This document shows, piece after piece, positions 34,508 to 43,711 of a DNA stretch of 63,257 nt (position 1 is the first letter of the stretch; each line of letters begins with the position of its first letter). Both the position numbers and the translations under genes were made by a program. This DNA comes from JAYZAP01 sp964645285 (GTDB lineage Bacteria; Pseudomonadota; Alphaproteobacteria; JAAXGF01), in NCBI GenBank assembly GCA_964645285.1, contig CAZYDR010000004.1:1-63257 (forward strand), written 5' to 3'. The notes under the pieces were generated by a model. The model did no database searches and was not told where the DNA came from. It saw only the letters and a list, made by a program, of their open reading frames with translations.

Positions 34508-35265
34508 CCATACTCGGCTGCGGGCCGTCCGGCGGCGTGCCGCTGGTCGGCTGTGATTGTGTGGTCTGCACCTCGAAAAACCCGCGAAACCGGCGTTCAC
34601 GGCCGTCCATCGCCGTTGAACAAGGCGACACACGGTTGCTGATCGACGCCGCAACGGATCTCCGGGAGCAACTGCTGGCCAACGGGTTGAGCCGCTTCGA
34701 TGCGGTTTTTCTGACCCACGAACACGCCGATCACACCAACGGTATCGATGATCTGCGCTCCATCAATTTTCAGATGGGTCGACCGCTCGACGTCTACAGT
34801 TCGCCAAGGACTCTTGAGTTGGTGCAACAGCGCTTCGGCTACGCCTTCGAGCCTAACCATCCGGACCGCGGCTGGCACAAGCCTGAACTGATGCCACGCG
34901 CCCTGGACCATGGGCCTGTAACCATTGGCGACATTGAGGTTCTGCCGTTCAGCCAGGACCATGGACCGCTGGAGACTCTTGGGTTCCGTTTCGGCGACGT
35001 GGCGTATTCCACAGACACCAACGGATTGTCCGAAGCCGCATTTGAAGCCCTCAATGGCGTCGGCCTGTGGATTGTCGACTGCCTGCGGCGGGGGAGAAAC
35101 CCCATGCACGCCCATCTCGATCTCGGTCTCGAGTGGATCGCCCGGGTGAAGCCCAGACGGGCCATCCTGACCCATATGAACCATGAGTTCGATTACCGTA
35201 AACTGGCAGCTGCGCTGCCTGAAGGCGTGGAGCCGGCATATGATGGTATGGTTGTGGAATGGTAG
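34498..35265 (+). CDS. MBL-fold metallohydrolase (PhnP-like)
   Basis: A 255-residue metallo-beta-lactamase-fold phosphodiesterase. The metal motif HxHxDH is HEHADH at about residues 76-81 (LTHEHADHTNGID), with DxxN/H residues later (HAHLDLGLEWI, HMNHEFDYRKL). The N-terminal CGPSGGVPLVGCDCVVCTSKNPRNRR, with several cysteines, matches the zinc-binding insert of PhnP-like enzymes. Its usual companions are metG-tatD, as here. Substrate not known: family members cleave cyclic phosphates. Confidence 0.88.
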   Translation: MRVTILGCGPSGGVPLVGCDCVVCTSKNPRNRRSRPSIAVEQGDTRLLIDAATDLREQLLANGLSRFDAVFLTHEHADHTNGIDDLRSINFQMGRPLDVYSSPRTLELVQQRFGYAFEPNHPDRGWHKPELMPRALDHGPVTIGDIEVLPFSQDHGPLETLGFRFGDVAYSTDTNGLSEAAFEALNGVGLWIVDCLRRGRNPMHAHLDLGLEWIARVKPRRAILTHMNHEFDYRKLAAALPEGVEPAYDGMVVEW

Positions 35266-35412
35266 CTAAGCCTCAGTCGTTATTTCGTATATTATATTTC
35301 CCATAATATCTCTTATGCGTTATTCATATTTATCACACCGTCAATATTTAGACTGTCTAACGGTTCGACACCGTCGTCCGTTCCCCTCTCGTTTGCTTGC
35401 CTGGAGAACCCG
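35266..35412. promoter_or_regulatory. AT-rich spacer, probable promoter region of mazG
   Basis: The first 85 bases are far AT-richer than the rest of the window (TATTATATTTCCCATAATATC etc.), with a six-base inverted repeat ATATTA (35289-35294) and TAATAT (35304-35309). No hairpin with a T-run is present, so this is not a clear terminator for the MBL gene. The mazG ATG follows after a GGAGAA ribosome binding site. The -10 and -35 boxes cannot be picked with confidence. Confidence 0.4.
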
Positions 35413-36216
35413 ATGAGCGCAATGGGTCAACTTCTTGAGGTCATGGCCCGACTGCGCGATCCCGAGAACGGTTGCCCGTGGGATGTGGAGCAGACCTTCG
35501 CCACCATCGCGCCGTTCACTATCGAGGAAGCCTACGAGGTTGCCGACGCCATCAGTGACGAGGACTGGCCTGCCCTGCTCGATGAGCTCGGAGACCTGTT
35601 GTTCCAGGTGGTGTTTTACGCCCAGATGGCCCGCGAAGCCGGTCGCTTCGATTTCGCCGCCATCGCCGCCGGCGCCGTGACCAAGATGGTGCGCCGCCAT
35701 CCCCATGTGTTCGAAGACAGCAATATCGCCACCGCCAAGGCGCAAACTCACGCCTGGGAAGCGCAAAAGTCCCAGGAACGAGACGCCAAGGCGGCGGTCG
35801 AGGGCCGCGCACCCGGCGCTCTCGACGGGGTGACCCGCGCTCTGCCTGCCCTGACCCGCGCAATCAAACTGCAAAATCGCGCCGCGCGCGTGGGCTTCGA
35901 CTGGCCCACCCTGCCCCCGGTGATCGAAAAAATCGAAGAAGAAATCGCCGAGGTGCGCGAAGAACTGAATGACGGTTCTGACCCGGAGCGTCTCACCGAT
36001 GAAATCGGCGATCTGTTATTCGCCTGCGTCAATCTGGCGCGCCACGCCGGGGTCGATCCCGAAAGCGCCCTCCGTCAGGGCAATGGCAAGTTCGAGCGCC
36101 GTTTCCGCCGCATCGAGGAATTGCTAGCCGAGGACGGCCGAAGCCCCACGGTATCCGGTTTGGCCGAAATGGTCGGCCTGTGGGAACAGGCCAAGGCGGA
36201 AGAGCGCGGCCAATAA
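35413..36216 (+). CDS. mazG: nucleoside triphosphate pyrophosphohydrolase MazG
   Basis: A 267-residue all-alpha NTP-PPase that hydrolyses (d)NTPs to monophosphates and PPi. Two tandem MazG domains are visible: the first at about residues 20-100 (EEAYEVADAI, DELGDLLFQVVFYAQMA) and the second at about 150-225 (EEEIAEVREELN, DEIGDLLFACVNLARH). The EExxE/ExxD metal motifs are intact in both. The start ATG follows GGAGAACCC. It is preceded by an AT-rich spacer and is convergent with the dehydrogenase pseudogene. Confidence 0.94.
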   Translation: MSAMGQLLEVMARLRDPENGCPWDVEQTFATIAPFTIEEAYEVADAISDEDWPALLDELGDLLFQVVFYAQMAREAGRFDFAAIAAGAVTKMVRRHPHVFEDSNIATAKAQTHAWEAQKSQERDAKAAVEGRAPGALDGVTRALPALTRAIKLQNRAARVGFDWPTLPPVIEKIEEEIAEVREELNDGSDPERLTDEIGDLLFACVNLARHAGVDPESALRQGNGKFERRFRRIEELLAEDGRSPTVSGLAEMVGLWEQAKAEERGQ

Positions 36217-36229
36217 CACCAAAGGCAAG

Positions 36230-37095
36230 TTACGCGTCCTTGAGCAGGCGTATAAGCGCAGTGTTATCCAAGCGGTCCTCGCCGCGTTCGTGCAGGCGCG
36301 CGTATTGTTGTTCGATGGCCGCCGTGACAGGCAATAAAGAGCCGTTACGCCCGGCCTCATCGAGGCAGATGCGCAGATCCTTGCGCATCCAGTCGGCAGC
36401 GAAGCCGAAGTCGAACTCACCCTGGATCATGGTGCCGGCGCGGTTGTCCATCTGCCATGACTGGGCGGCACCCTAGGAAATCATTTCGACCACCCGTGTC
36501 ACGTCGAGCCCGGCCTTCATGCCGAACGCGAGCGCCTCGGAGAGACCCTCGATGATGCCGACGCAGCAGATCTGATTGCACATCTTGGTCAACTGTCCCG
36601 ACCCCACCGGACCCATGAGGGTGACCGCCTTTGCAAAACAATCGATAACCGGCTGGGCGGGCTCGAAATGAGCGTCGTCGCCACCCACCATGACCTTCAG
36701 CACACCGCCCTCGGCGCCGGGCTGGCCACCGAATACCGGAGCGTCGAGGAAACCAATACCACTTGCCGCCGCTTTCTCCGCAATCTCGCGGGCGACACCA
36801 GCAGAGGCGGTGGTGTGATCGACCATCAGACCCCCTCACCCATGCCGGCCAGTGCGCCGGCATCGCCGTAAGCAACACTGCGCAGATCATCGTCGTTGCC
36901 GACGCAGATAAAGACCACCTCGGCGCCGGCCGCGGCCTCGGCGGGAGTCGCGAACGCGCGGCCCTGATGCTGGCCGGTCCAGCTCTCGGCCTTGACTGCT
37001 GTGCGATTGTAGACGGCGACGTCATGACCGCCGGACGCGAGATACCCGGCCATGGGATAACCCATATTCCCGAGACCAATGAATGCCACTTTCAT
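36230..37095 (-). pseudogene. 3-hydroxyisobutyrate-dehydrogenase-family protein, two lesions
   Basis: Three pieces join into one dehydrogenase. Piece 1 (89 residues from 37095) has the Rossmann start VAFIGLGNMGYPMAGYLASGG and breaks at 36826-36828; piece 2 (to 36473) resumes with MVDHTTASAGVAREIAEKA after a shift of frame equal to one missing base; piece 3 continues in the frame of piece 2 after an in-frame TAG at 36473-36475 (EMIS*GAAQSW, where relatives have a Gly). Total length would be about 288 residues, normal. Signature segments (GFLDAPVFGGQPGAEGG, GSGQLTKMCNQ) are present. Two lesions make a true pseudogene likelier than one sequencing error. Relatives include 3-sulfolactaldehyde reductase. 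Confidence 0.85.
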
Positions 37096-37135
37096 GGGTT
37101 AACTGCTCCGTAATACTTGGTGAAATGAAGATGGA

Positions 37136-38155
37136 TCAGCAGCCGCCAGCAATCACTGCCTCTACCCAGCGTGAATTTATAGCAGGTGCATAATCCGGCA
37201 GGACCGCGGGAATTTTGCGTTCCGCCATGAGAAACTCCGAGGTGAACCTGAGCGCCCGCGCGGCGCCGCCGCTGATACCGCCACCGAGCCATTGAGTTGA
37301 AGCCTGCTCGGCAAGGGTGGGGAAATCATAGAGTTCGAGCACGCCCGAAACGTTGGCAGCCTCGCCGCCAATCAGACCGACGATGGCCTGGACTTGATCG
37401 GACTCCGGCGTCCAGCCCTCCGGGTCGTCGCGGTAGTTGGCGTCGGCGGCGGCCAGGGTCTTGACGAACTTGCACATGAAGTCGGGGTTGGCGGCGGCGA
37501 ATTCGCGGCTCGCCACCATGCCATCAAAAGTCGCCTTGCCCCAACTGGACAACAGGCCGGAGGTAATCAACACCTTGCCGGTGTTCTTGAGTTCGCCGAG
37601 AGCCGGATCCCAGACAAACGCGGCATCGATCTCACCGGCAGCCCAGGCCAGGGTGATTTCGGGCGGCTGCAGGCCGCGAATGGTCAGCTCTCCGGGATCG
37701 ATGCCGAACTGCTCGAGGGCGAACAGCAAGTGGAAATGAGTGGTCGAGGCAAGCGGCACGGCGATGGTCCGGCCGCGCAACTCCTGGGGCGACGTGATAC
37801 CTGAATCGTAGCGCACCACCAGGGCCTCGGCATCGGCGATGTCCTCGACGATCCAGAACAACTCCATGTCGATGCCGCGGCTGAGACCGGCGGCGATGGG
37901 GCTGGAGCCGGACATGGCTATATCCACCTCGCCGAGAGCCAGGGCGTTGATAACCTGGGCGCCTGACTCGAATTGCCGCCATTTGATGGAGTGGCTGGTC
38001 GCCGACGCGAAGGCGCCGCTGGTAATCGCCACCTTCCACGGATTGTAGACCAGTTGGTAGCCAACGGTGACGGGGCCGTCATCATCGGCAGACGCACCTA
38101 CCCACGGCGTCAGCACACCGAGGCAGATAATCGCTGCCCACATAATTCGCTTCAT
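37136..38155 (-). CDS. tauA: TauA-type ABC transporter substrate-binding protein
   Basis: A 339-residue periplasmic binding protein of the taurine/nitrate (SsuA/TauA) type. Signal peptide residues 1-23 (ending VGASADD). The mature part has VTVGYQLVYNPWKVAI, the GEVDIAMSGSSPIAAGLSRGI block and ELRGRTIAVPLASTTHFHLL, all typical. It sits in a locus with a taurine-type aminotransferase, phosphotransacetylase and xsc, which supports a role in taurine or other sulfonate capture. No TauB or TauC genes are adjacent, so the transporter is incomplete here. The symbol rests on context as much as on sequence. Confidence 0.8.
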   Translation of the reverse strand: MKRIMWAAIICLGVLTPWVGASADDDGPVTVGYQLVYNPWKVAITSGAFASATSHSIKWRQFESGAQVINALALGEVDIAMSGSSPIAAGLSRGIDMELFWIVEDIADAEALVVRYDSGITSPQELRGRTIAVPLASTTHFHLLFALEQFGIDPGELTIRGLQPPEITLAWAAGEIDAAFVWDPALGELKNTGKVLITSGLLSSWGKATFDGMVASREFAAANPDFMCKFVKTLAAADANYRDDPEGWTPESDQVQAIVGLIGGEAANVSGVLELYDFPTLAEQASTQWLGGGISGGAARALRFTSEFLMAERKIPAVLPDYAPAINSRWVEAVIAGGC

Positions 38156-38242
38156 GACCCGCCCTTTGCCGACCCGATCAGCAGAGCCGAATTGGCCGCA
38201 TCATCTACCTGCCGGTAGCAACCGGCAAGGGGTTTTACGAAA

Positions 38243-38272
38243 AAGGGCCGCCCTGTCGCCAGGGCGGCCCTT
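38243..38272 (-). terminator. intrinsic terminator after the class III aminotransferase
   Basis: Perfect 12-bp stem AAGGGCCGCCCT / AGGGCGGCCCTT around a six-base loop, read on the minus strand it runs into TTTTTCG. It lies 22 bases downstream of the aminotransferase stop and upstream of the TauA gene, so these two minus-strand genes would be separate transcripts. Confidence 0.8.
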
Positions 38273-38293
38273 GGATCGCAATTGAATGTCGCC

Positions 38294-39607
38294 CTAAACG
38301 GTCCCCAAGACCTCGCGCAGGGTGTCGATCATGAAGTCGATCTCGCTCTCGGAGATAACCAGCGGCGGTGACAGCAGAATGCAGTCACCGGTCACCTTGA
38401 CCAGCAGGCCCTTTTCATATAGCCGCTGCAGCGCCTCGTAGCCCCGAACCGAAGGCGCCGGGTGGGGCTTCAGCTCGATGCCGGCGAGCAGGCCGTGGCC
38501 CCGGAGATCGTCGATCACATCCATACCCTGGAGGGACCACACCGCGTCGAGGAAATAGGGCGACAACTTGCCGGTGCGCTCGAACAGGCCTTCCTTCTCG
38601 TAGATACCGAGCGCCGCGAGACCGGCGGCGCAGGCCACCGGAGAGGCTGAATAAGTGTAGCCGTGGAACAGCTCGGTGGTAGCACCGTCGGCGGCGGAAT
38701 CGATGATCGAGTCGTAGATTTCGTCGCTCACCGCCACGGCACCCATGGGCACCACGCCATTAGTCAGACCCTTGGCCAGGGTCATCATGTCCGGGATCAC
38801 GCCAAAGGTCTCGGTGGCAAAACCCTTGCCGGTACGGCCGAAGCCGGTGATGACCTCATCGAAGATCAACAGGATACCGTTGGCGGTGCAAATCTCGCGC
38901 AGGCGCTCGAGATAGCCCTTCGGCGGCACCAGAACACCGGCCGCGCCGACCACTGGCTCGACGATGCAGCACGCCATGTTCTCGGCCCCGTGAAGGTCAC
39001 AGAAGCGCTGCAGATCGTCGGCCAGTTCGGCACCGTGTTCGGGCTGGCCCTTGGTGTAGCGATTCTCGGGCAGCCAGGTATGGCGCAGATGGACAACGCC
39101 AGGCAGGCCCATGCCAAAGGCTTCTCGGTTCTTGACCAGGCCGGCCACCGAGATGCCGCCGTAATTGACGCCGTGATAGGACTTCTCACGACCGACGAAA
39201 CGGGTGCGGCGGCCATCGCCCTTGGCCCGATGATAGGCCATGACGATCTTGAGCGCAGAATCCACTGCTTCCGAACCGGAGTTGCCGAAGAATATGTGAT
39301 TGATCGAGTCCGGCAGCAAGCGAGTCACCTTGGTGGCGAACTCGAACGACGCCGGATGGCCGAACTGGAACGGCGGCGAATAGTCGAGAGTGGCGAGTTG
39401 CTTGGCGACCGCATCGACGATCTCGGGACGGGCATGGCCGGCAGTGACGCAAAACAGACCGGCGGCGCCGTCGAGCACCTTGTCGCCGTGATTATTGGTG
39501 TAATACATACCCGACGCACTCTCAAACAGCCGGGGATTCTCCTTGAAATTCCGGTTGGCGGTAAACGGCATCCAGTGATTTTCGAGCGTGTTGGCGGTGT
39601 ATTGCAT
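38294..39607 (-). CDS. tpa: class III aminotransferase, probable taurine:pyruvate aminotransferase
   Basis: A 437-residue PLP-dependent omega-amino acid aminotransferase. The PLP-binding Lys is in MTLAKGLTNG, preceded by ILLIFDEVITGFGRTGK with the Asp that contacts the pyridine nitrogen. Family relatives use beta-alanine, GABA, putrescine or taurine. Because its neighbours are TauA, citrate synthase, Pta and Xsc, the simplest reading is taurine + pyruvate to sulfoacetaldehyde + alanine (Tpa). The sequence alone cannot separate Tpa from beta-alanine:pyruvate aminotransferase. A clear terminator follows the stop. Confidence 0.75.
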   Translation of the reverse strand: MQYTANTLENHWMPFTANRNFKENPRLFESASGMYYTNNHGDKVLDGAAGLFCVTAGHARPEIVDAVAKQLATLDYSPPFQFGHPASFEFATKVTRLLPDSINHIFFGNSGSEAVDSALKIVMAYHRAKGDGRRTRFVGREKSYHGVNYGGISVAGLVKNREAFGMGLPGVVHLRHTWLPENRYTKGQPEHGAELADDLQRFCDLHGAENMACCIVEPVVGAAGVLVPPKGYLERLREICTANGILLIFDEVITGFGRTGKGFATETFGVIPDMMTLAKGLTNGVVPMGAVAVSDEIYDSIIDSAADGATTELFHGYTYSASPVACAAGLAALGIYEKEGLFERTGKLSPYFLDAVWSLQGMDVIDDLRGHGLLAGIELKPHPAPSVRGYEALQRLYEKGLLVKVTGDCILLSPPLVISESEIDFMIDTLREVLGTV

Positions 39608-39743
39608 GTCCTGATTTCCTGGCAGTTCCGAACGGCCTTCCCACCCCTACGGGGATTGGGCCGCGTGAGAATATTTCCCGTCGAACCTACTTTCTTTGAA
39701 CGGGTCCGGATAGGGCAGAATTTCCTAATTTCGCTGGCGGATA

Positions 39744-40886
39744 TTATCGCGCCTCGATAGTCACATAATCGCGCGGGCCGGGGCCGATGTAGTGGAGGCG
39801 CGGGCGGATGAGGATGTTTTGATCGGCTTGTTCGAGCACCTGGAGAGTCCAGCCGGGCACGCGGCCGACCGCGAAGATTGGCACGAAGACATCCTCGGGA
39901 ATGCCCAGCAGGTAGTAGACGACGCCGGCGTAGAAATCGACGTTCACGTTGACCCCGTGGCGGGCATAAGGCGACATGGCCTCGACCAGGGCTTCGAGGA
40001 TTTCATACCACTTGGGCTGGCCCATTTCGATAGACAGGCGCTTGACCCCATCGCGCATGTGACGCGCCCGGGGATCTTCGGCACGATAGACCCGGTGGCC
40101 GAAACCCATGACCGGCTCGCGGTTTTTGCGCTTGGCCTTGACAAAGTCGGCGGCCCTGGCCGGATCACCGATCTCCTGGGCCATGTGCATGACATCCTCC
40201 GCCGCGCCGCCATGGGCCGGACCCGACAGGGCGGCGATAGCGGCGGTGACGGCGGCATGGAGATTGGCCTCGGTGCTGGTCACCACCCGGGCGGTGAATG
40301 ATGACGCGTTGGAGCCGTGCTCGGCATGGAGCACCATATCGGTGTTGAGCAGGCCGGCGGCCTCGTCGCTGGACGGCTCGCCCAGCAACATGGCGAGGAA
40401 GTTGGCGGCGTGGCTCAGAGAGGCATCGGGCGCTACCGGCTCAAAGCCGTTGCGGATACGGTGATGGGCCGCGGCGATCATCGGCACCTGGGAGGTCAGA
40501 CGGATACTCTTGGCCAGGGTCGCCCCATGGGACTTGTCGTCAACGTCGGCCTCGAACGCCGCCAAAGCCGAGACACCTGTGCGCAGGACATCCATGGGAT
40601 GGGCATGAGCGACCGTGCGGATGATATCGTATAGCGCATCGGGTAGCTCGCGCGCGGCCTTCAGAGCGCCGTCGAACGCGTCGAACTGGGCTTGGGTCGG
40701 CAACTCGCCGTAAAGCAGCAGATATGCGGTTTCCTCGAAGCTCGATTGTTGCGCCAGATCGTGGATCGAATAGCCGCAATAGCGCAGTTCGCCAGCTTTA
40801 CCATCGATGAAGGTGGTCGGCGAACGGTCGAACACTACGTCCTTGAGGCCGCGGCGAACCTCGACCTTTTCCTCGTTGTCGGTCAT
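39744..40886 (-). CDS. citrate synthase / 2-methylcitrate synthase family
   Basis: A 380-residue type I citrate-synthase-fold enzyme. Catalytic His, His and Asp are in the segments LHAEHGSNAS, GFGHRVYRAED and VNVDFYAGVVYYLLGIP. It is the short form without the extra N-terminal domain of the TCA-cycle enzyme; such forms are labelled citrate or 2-methylcitrate synthase and the difference cannot be read from the sequence. It lies in the taurine locus, divergent from pta by 36 bases, so it may take the acetyl-CoA made by Xsc and Pta. A dedicated citrate synthase there is inference. Confidence 0.85.
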   Translation of the reverse strand: MTDNEEKVEVRRGLKDVVFDRSPTTFIDGKAGELRYCGYSIHDLAQQSSFEETAYLLLYGELPTQAQFDAFDGALKAARELPDALYDIIRTVAHAHPMDVLRTGVSALAAFEADVDDKSHGATLAKSIRLTSQVPMIAAAHHRIRNGFEPVAPDASLSHAANFLAMLLGEPSSDEAAGLLNTDMVLHAEHGSNASSFTARVVTSTEANLHAAVTAAIAALSGPAHGGAAEDVMHMAQEIGDPARAADFVKAKRKNREPVMGFGHRVYRAEDPRARHMRDGVKRLSIEMGQPKWYEILEALVEAMSPYARHGVNVNVDFYAGVVYYLLGIPEDVFVPIFAVGRVPGWTLQVLEQADQNILIRPRLHYIGPGPRDYVTIEAR

Positions 40887-40922
40887 GTTTCAGCCTCCGG
40901 TTAGTGAATACCAAGGAATGCC

Positions 40923-41861
40923 ATGGATATCATTGAACGCCTGACGGCCGCTGCCAAGGCCCATCACGGAACCCTGGTGCTGCCCGAGGGCGACGACCCG
41001 CGCATTGTCGCTGCGGCCCGGCGCCTGGACGACGAAGATATCGCTCATGTGGTCGTGCTCGACGCCCACGCTATGGCCGATGATGAGCGCGCCGAGGCCT
41101 ACGCCGAAGCCTACGTGGCGGCGCGGCCGAGCAGTGATCTCAAGGTCGCCCGCCGGTTGCTGCGCAAGCCGCTTTATTTCGCCGCCATGATGGTTCGCGC
41201 TGGTGATGCCGACGCCATGATCGCCGGCGCCGCCAACCCGACCCGCCGGATTATCGAGGCCGGCCTGCTCGGCGTCGGCCTGGCCGACGGCATCGAAACG
41301 CCATCGAGCTTTTTCCTCATGGCGGTACCCGACTTCATGGGCCAGGGCCCGCGCCTGTTTGTCTACGCGGATTGCGCGATCAACGTGGATCCGAACCCGG
41401 CCCAACTGGCCGACATTGCCCTCGCCTCTGCCGCCAGTGCCGCCCGGTTGCTCGATGAAGAACCCCGCGTCGCCATGCTGTCTCTGTCGACCCGGGGCAG
41501 CGCCAATCACGTCCGGGTCGACAAGGTGCGCGAGGCCCTGGAGATCGCTCGGAAACGGGCGCCGGACCTGGCCATCGACGGTGAGTTTCAGGCTGACAGC
41601 GCCCTGGTGCCGGCGGTGGCGGCGGCCAAGGTCAAGGGCGACAGCGCCGTGGCCGGGCGCGCCAACGTGTTGGTGTTTCCCGACCTCGACGCCGGCAACA
41701 TTGCCTACAAGCTGACCCAGTACATGGCCGGAGCCCAGGCCGTCGGACCCATCCTTCAGGGCTTCGCCAAACCGGTGAGCGACCTCTCGCGCGGCGCCAC
41801 GGTCGACGATATCGTGGCCACGGCAACCGTGGTCATGGCTCAACTTCAGGTCACCGAGTAA
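40923..41861 (+). CDS. pta: phosphate acetyltransferase (phosphotransacetylase)
   Basis: A 312-residue PTA_PTB-family enzyme that converts acetyl phosphate to acetyl-CoA. Signatures: TLVLPEGDDPRIVAAARRL, MVRAGDADAMIAGAANPT, AMLSLSTRGSANHVRV, FPDLDAGNIAYKLTQYMAGAQAVGPILQG. It is the short single-domain form, like that found with Xsc in taurine degraders. It is the only plus-strand gene of this locus and its last 16 bases overlap the end of xsc. AAGGA seven bases before the ATG is the ribosome binding site. Confidence 0.92.
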   Translation: MDIIERLTAAAKAHHGTLVLPEGDDPRIVAAARRLDDEDIAHVVVLDAHAMADDERAEAYAEAYVAARPSSDLKVARRLLRKPLYFAAMMVRAGDADAMIAGAANPTRRIIEAGLLGVGLADGIETPSSFFLMAVPDFMGQGPRLFVYADCAINVDPNPAQLADIALASAASAARLLDEEPRVAMLSLSTRGSANHVRVDKVREALEIARKRAPDLAIDGEFQADSALVPAVAAAKVKGDSAVAGRANVLVFPDLDAGNIAYKLTQYMAGAQAVGPILQGFAKPVSDLSRGATVDDIVATATVVMAQLQVTE

Positions 41862-43558
41862 TCCTTGTACTTGTCGAGCATGCGCACCGGCTTCTTGAGA
41901 GCGTCGCGGCGGAACGGGTCGCCGAGTTCCTCGGTCGCCATGATTTCCAGCACCGTGCATTTGCCGGATGACGTCGCCTGCAACAGAGCGTCACCGACCT
42001 GATCCGGATGATCGACGGTAATGCCGTCGGCGCCGAAGGAACGGGCGACTTCGGCCCAGCTCGGGTTTTTGAGGTTGGTCCCGATATAGCGGTCGTCGTA
42101 GAAGTCGACCTGGTTTTTCTTCTCGGCGCCCCACTGCTTGTTGTGGAAGACCACGGCGGTGACGGCAATTTCCTCGCGCACGCAGGTCAGCAGCTCGTTG
42201 AAGCTGATGCCCCAGGCGCCGTCTCCCACATAGGCCACCGCCGGCCGGTCCGGCGCACCGAACTTGCAGCCGATGGCGGTCGGGAAGGCATAGCCGCAGT
42301 TGCCGAAGCTCATGGCGGCAAAGAAGCTGTTGGGCTCATTGAAGCGCAGGTAGCTGTTGGACACCGAACAGATATTACCGATGTCGGTGGAGACCATGGC
42401 GTTCTTGGGCATGGCTTTCTCAAGCTCGCGCAACAGGCGGCGCGGCGCCACCGGGGTGCCGTCGTCCTGGCCCCAGGTGTTGAGCTCGTCCTCCCAGTCT
42501 TTCTTCTGCTTGTTGATTTCGGTCATGCGATCGTCACTGTTGCCGTGACAGGCCAGAGGTTGGTTGCGCAGACGCCCGACCAGATCGGCCGCCGCCAGCC
42601 CAGCATCGCCGAGCACGCCCGTATCGATATCCTTGACCAGACCAAGGACCCGGTGATTGACGTCAACCTGAATAATCTTGGCGTCCTTGGGCCAATAATC
42701 GATGCCGTGCTGGGGCAAGGTGCCGAACGGTCCCAGGCGGGTGCCCAACGCCAGCACCACATCAGCCTGGGCAATGGTCTTCATGGCCGCTTTGGAGCCC
42801 TGATAACCGAGCGGACCCATCCACAGCTCGTGGTCCGACGGGAATGAGTCGTTGTGCAGATAGGTGTTGCACACCGGCGCCTTGAGCAGCTCCGCCAGTT
42901 CAATAGCCGAGGCCTGGCCGTCGCCCATGTTGATGCCGCCGCCGGCGAGAATGACCGGGAATTTGGCCTCGGCCAGCAGCGCCGCCGCCGCCGCCAGACT
43001 CTCGGGCCCGCCGGCCGCGCGCTCGATGCGTTGGGGCTTGGGAATCTCGACGTCGATGTCGCCGTAGAATTCGTCGCGGGGAATGTTGACCTGGACCGGG
43101 CCGCGCTCGGCCATGGCAAGATCGAAGGCCCGGCTCATCTGCTCGGCGATGCGGTCACCGCGGCGAATGTCCGCCTGGTATTTGGTGATCTTGGAGAAGA
43201 TGGGGATCTGATCGGTTTCCTGGAAGCCGCCCAGGCCCATGCTGTTGGAGCCGGTCTCGGGGGTAATGCAGACCACCGGCGAATGGGCCCAATAGGCCGC
43301 CGCCACAGCGGTCACGTAGTTAGTGATGCCCGGGCCGTTCTGACCGATGCAGACGCCGTGACGTCCGGTGACCCGTGAATAGCCGTCGGCCATGTGGCCG
43401 GCACCCTGCTCGTGGGCCACGGCGATAAACTTGATGCCGGCAGGTTCGAAAATGTCGAGGGCGTCCATATAAGCCGAACCGACAATGCCGAAAACATATT
43501 CGACGTTGTTGGCGACCAGGGTTTCGACGAAAGCCTCGCTCGGTGTCATACGGGTCAT
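41846..43558 (-). CDS. xsc: sulfoacetaldehyde acetyltransferase
   Basis: A 570-residue thiamine-diphosphate enzyme that splits sulfoacetaldehyde with phosphate to acetyl phosphate and sulfite. The catalytic Glu for TPP is E50 (AVAHEQGAGHMADGY), and the TPP motif GDG...N is VGDGAWGISFNELLTC. Overall sequence from MTPSEAFVETLVANNVEYVFGIVGSAYMDA to the end fits Xsc rather than acetolactate synthase, and pta and a taurine-type aminotransferase beside it agree. It is convergent with pta and overlaps it by 16 bases. Confidence 0.9.
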   Translation of the reverse strand: MTRMTPSEAFVETLVANNVEYVFGIVGSAYMDALDIFEPAGIKFIAVAHEQGAGHMADGYSRVTGRHGVCIGQNGPGITNYVTAVAAAYWAHSPVVCITPETGSNSMGLGGFQETDQIPIFSKITKYQADIRRGDRIAEQMSRAFDLAMAERGPVQVNIPRDEFYGDIDVEIPKPQRIERAAGGPESLAAAAALLAEAKFPVILAGGGINMGDGQASAIELAELLKAPVCNTYLHNDSFPSDHELWMGPLGYQGSKAAMKTIAQADVVLALGTRLGPFGTLPQHGIDYWPKDAKIIQVDVNHRVLGLVKDIDTGVLGDAGLAAADLVGRLRNQPLACHGNSDDRMTEINKQKKDWEDELNTWGQDDGTPVAPRRLLRELEKAMPKNAMVSTDIGNICSVSNSYLRFNEPNSFFAAMSFGNCGYAFPTAIGCKFGAPDRPAVAYVGDGAWGISFNELLTCVREEIAVTAVVFHNKQWGAEKKNQVDFYDDRYIGTNLKNPSWAEVARSFGADGITVDHPDQVGDALLQATSSGKCTVLEIMATEELGDPFRRDALKKPVRMLDKYKDYSVT

Positions 43559-43711
43559 GGTGGTCTCCCCAAAAGATGCCGGTTCCCGTTCAGCGGGTTT
43601 CCGGCGACGACGATATAGCTCCTTGGTATAGCGCCACCGACGCGCTCACAAGTGCCAATGTCGGGTGCCCGATTGGGCCAGATACCAACTCATCTTGGTC
43701 CAGACAAAAAA

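Noticed and set aside
22950..37095. Idea that TAG is read as an amino acid (recoded) in both interrupted genes
   Set aside because: Intact genes such as rsh, pyrE and metG end in TAG, and no pyrrolysine or suppressor gene is seen in this window. The dehydrogenase also has a frameshift, so decay explains both cases better.
40907..40917. ATACCAAGGAA upstream of pta, also like one arm of the palindrome
   Set aside because: AAGGA here is simply the ribosome binding site of pta; no palindrome is present.
43618..43629. GCTCCTTGGTAT, matching part of the palindrome at 58276-58331
   Set aside because: Only twelve bases, without an inverted partner nearby; matches of this length occur by chance in a window this size. 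Not called as a repeat family.
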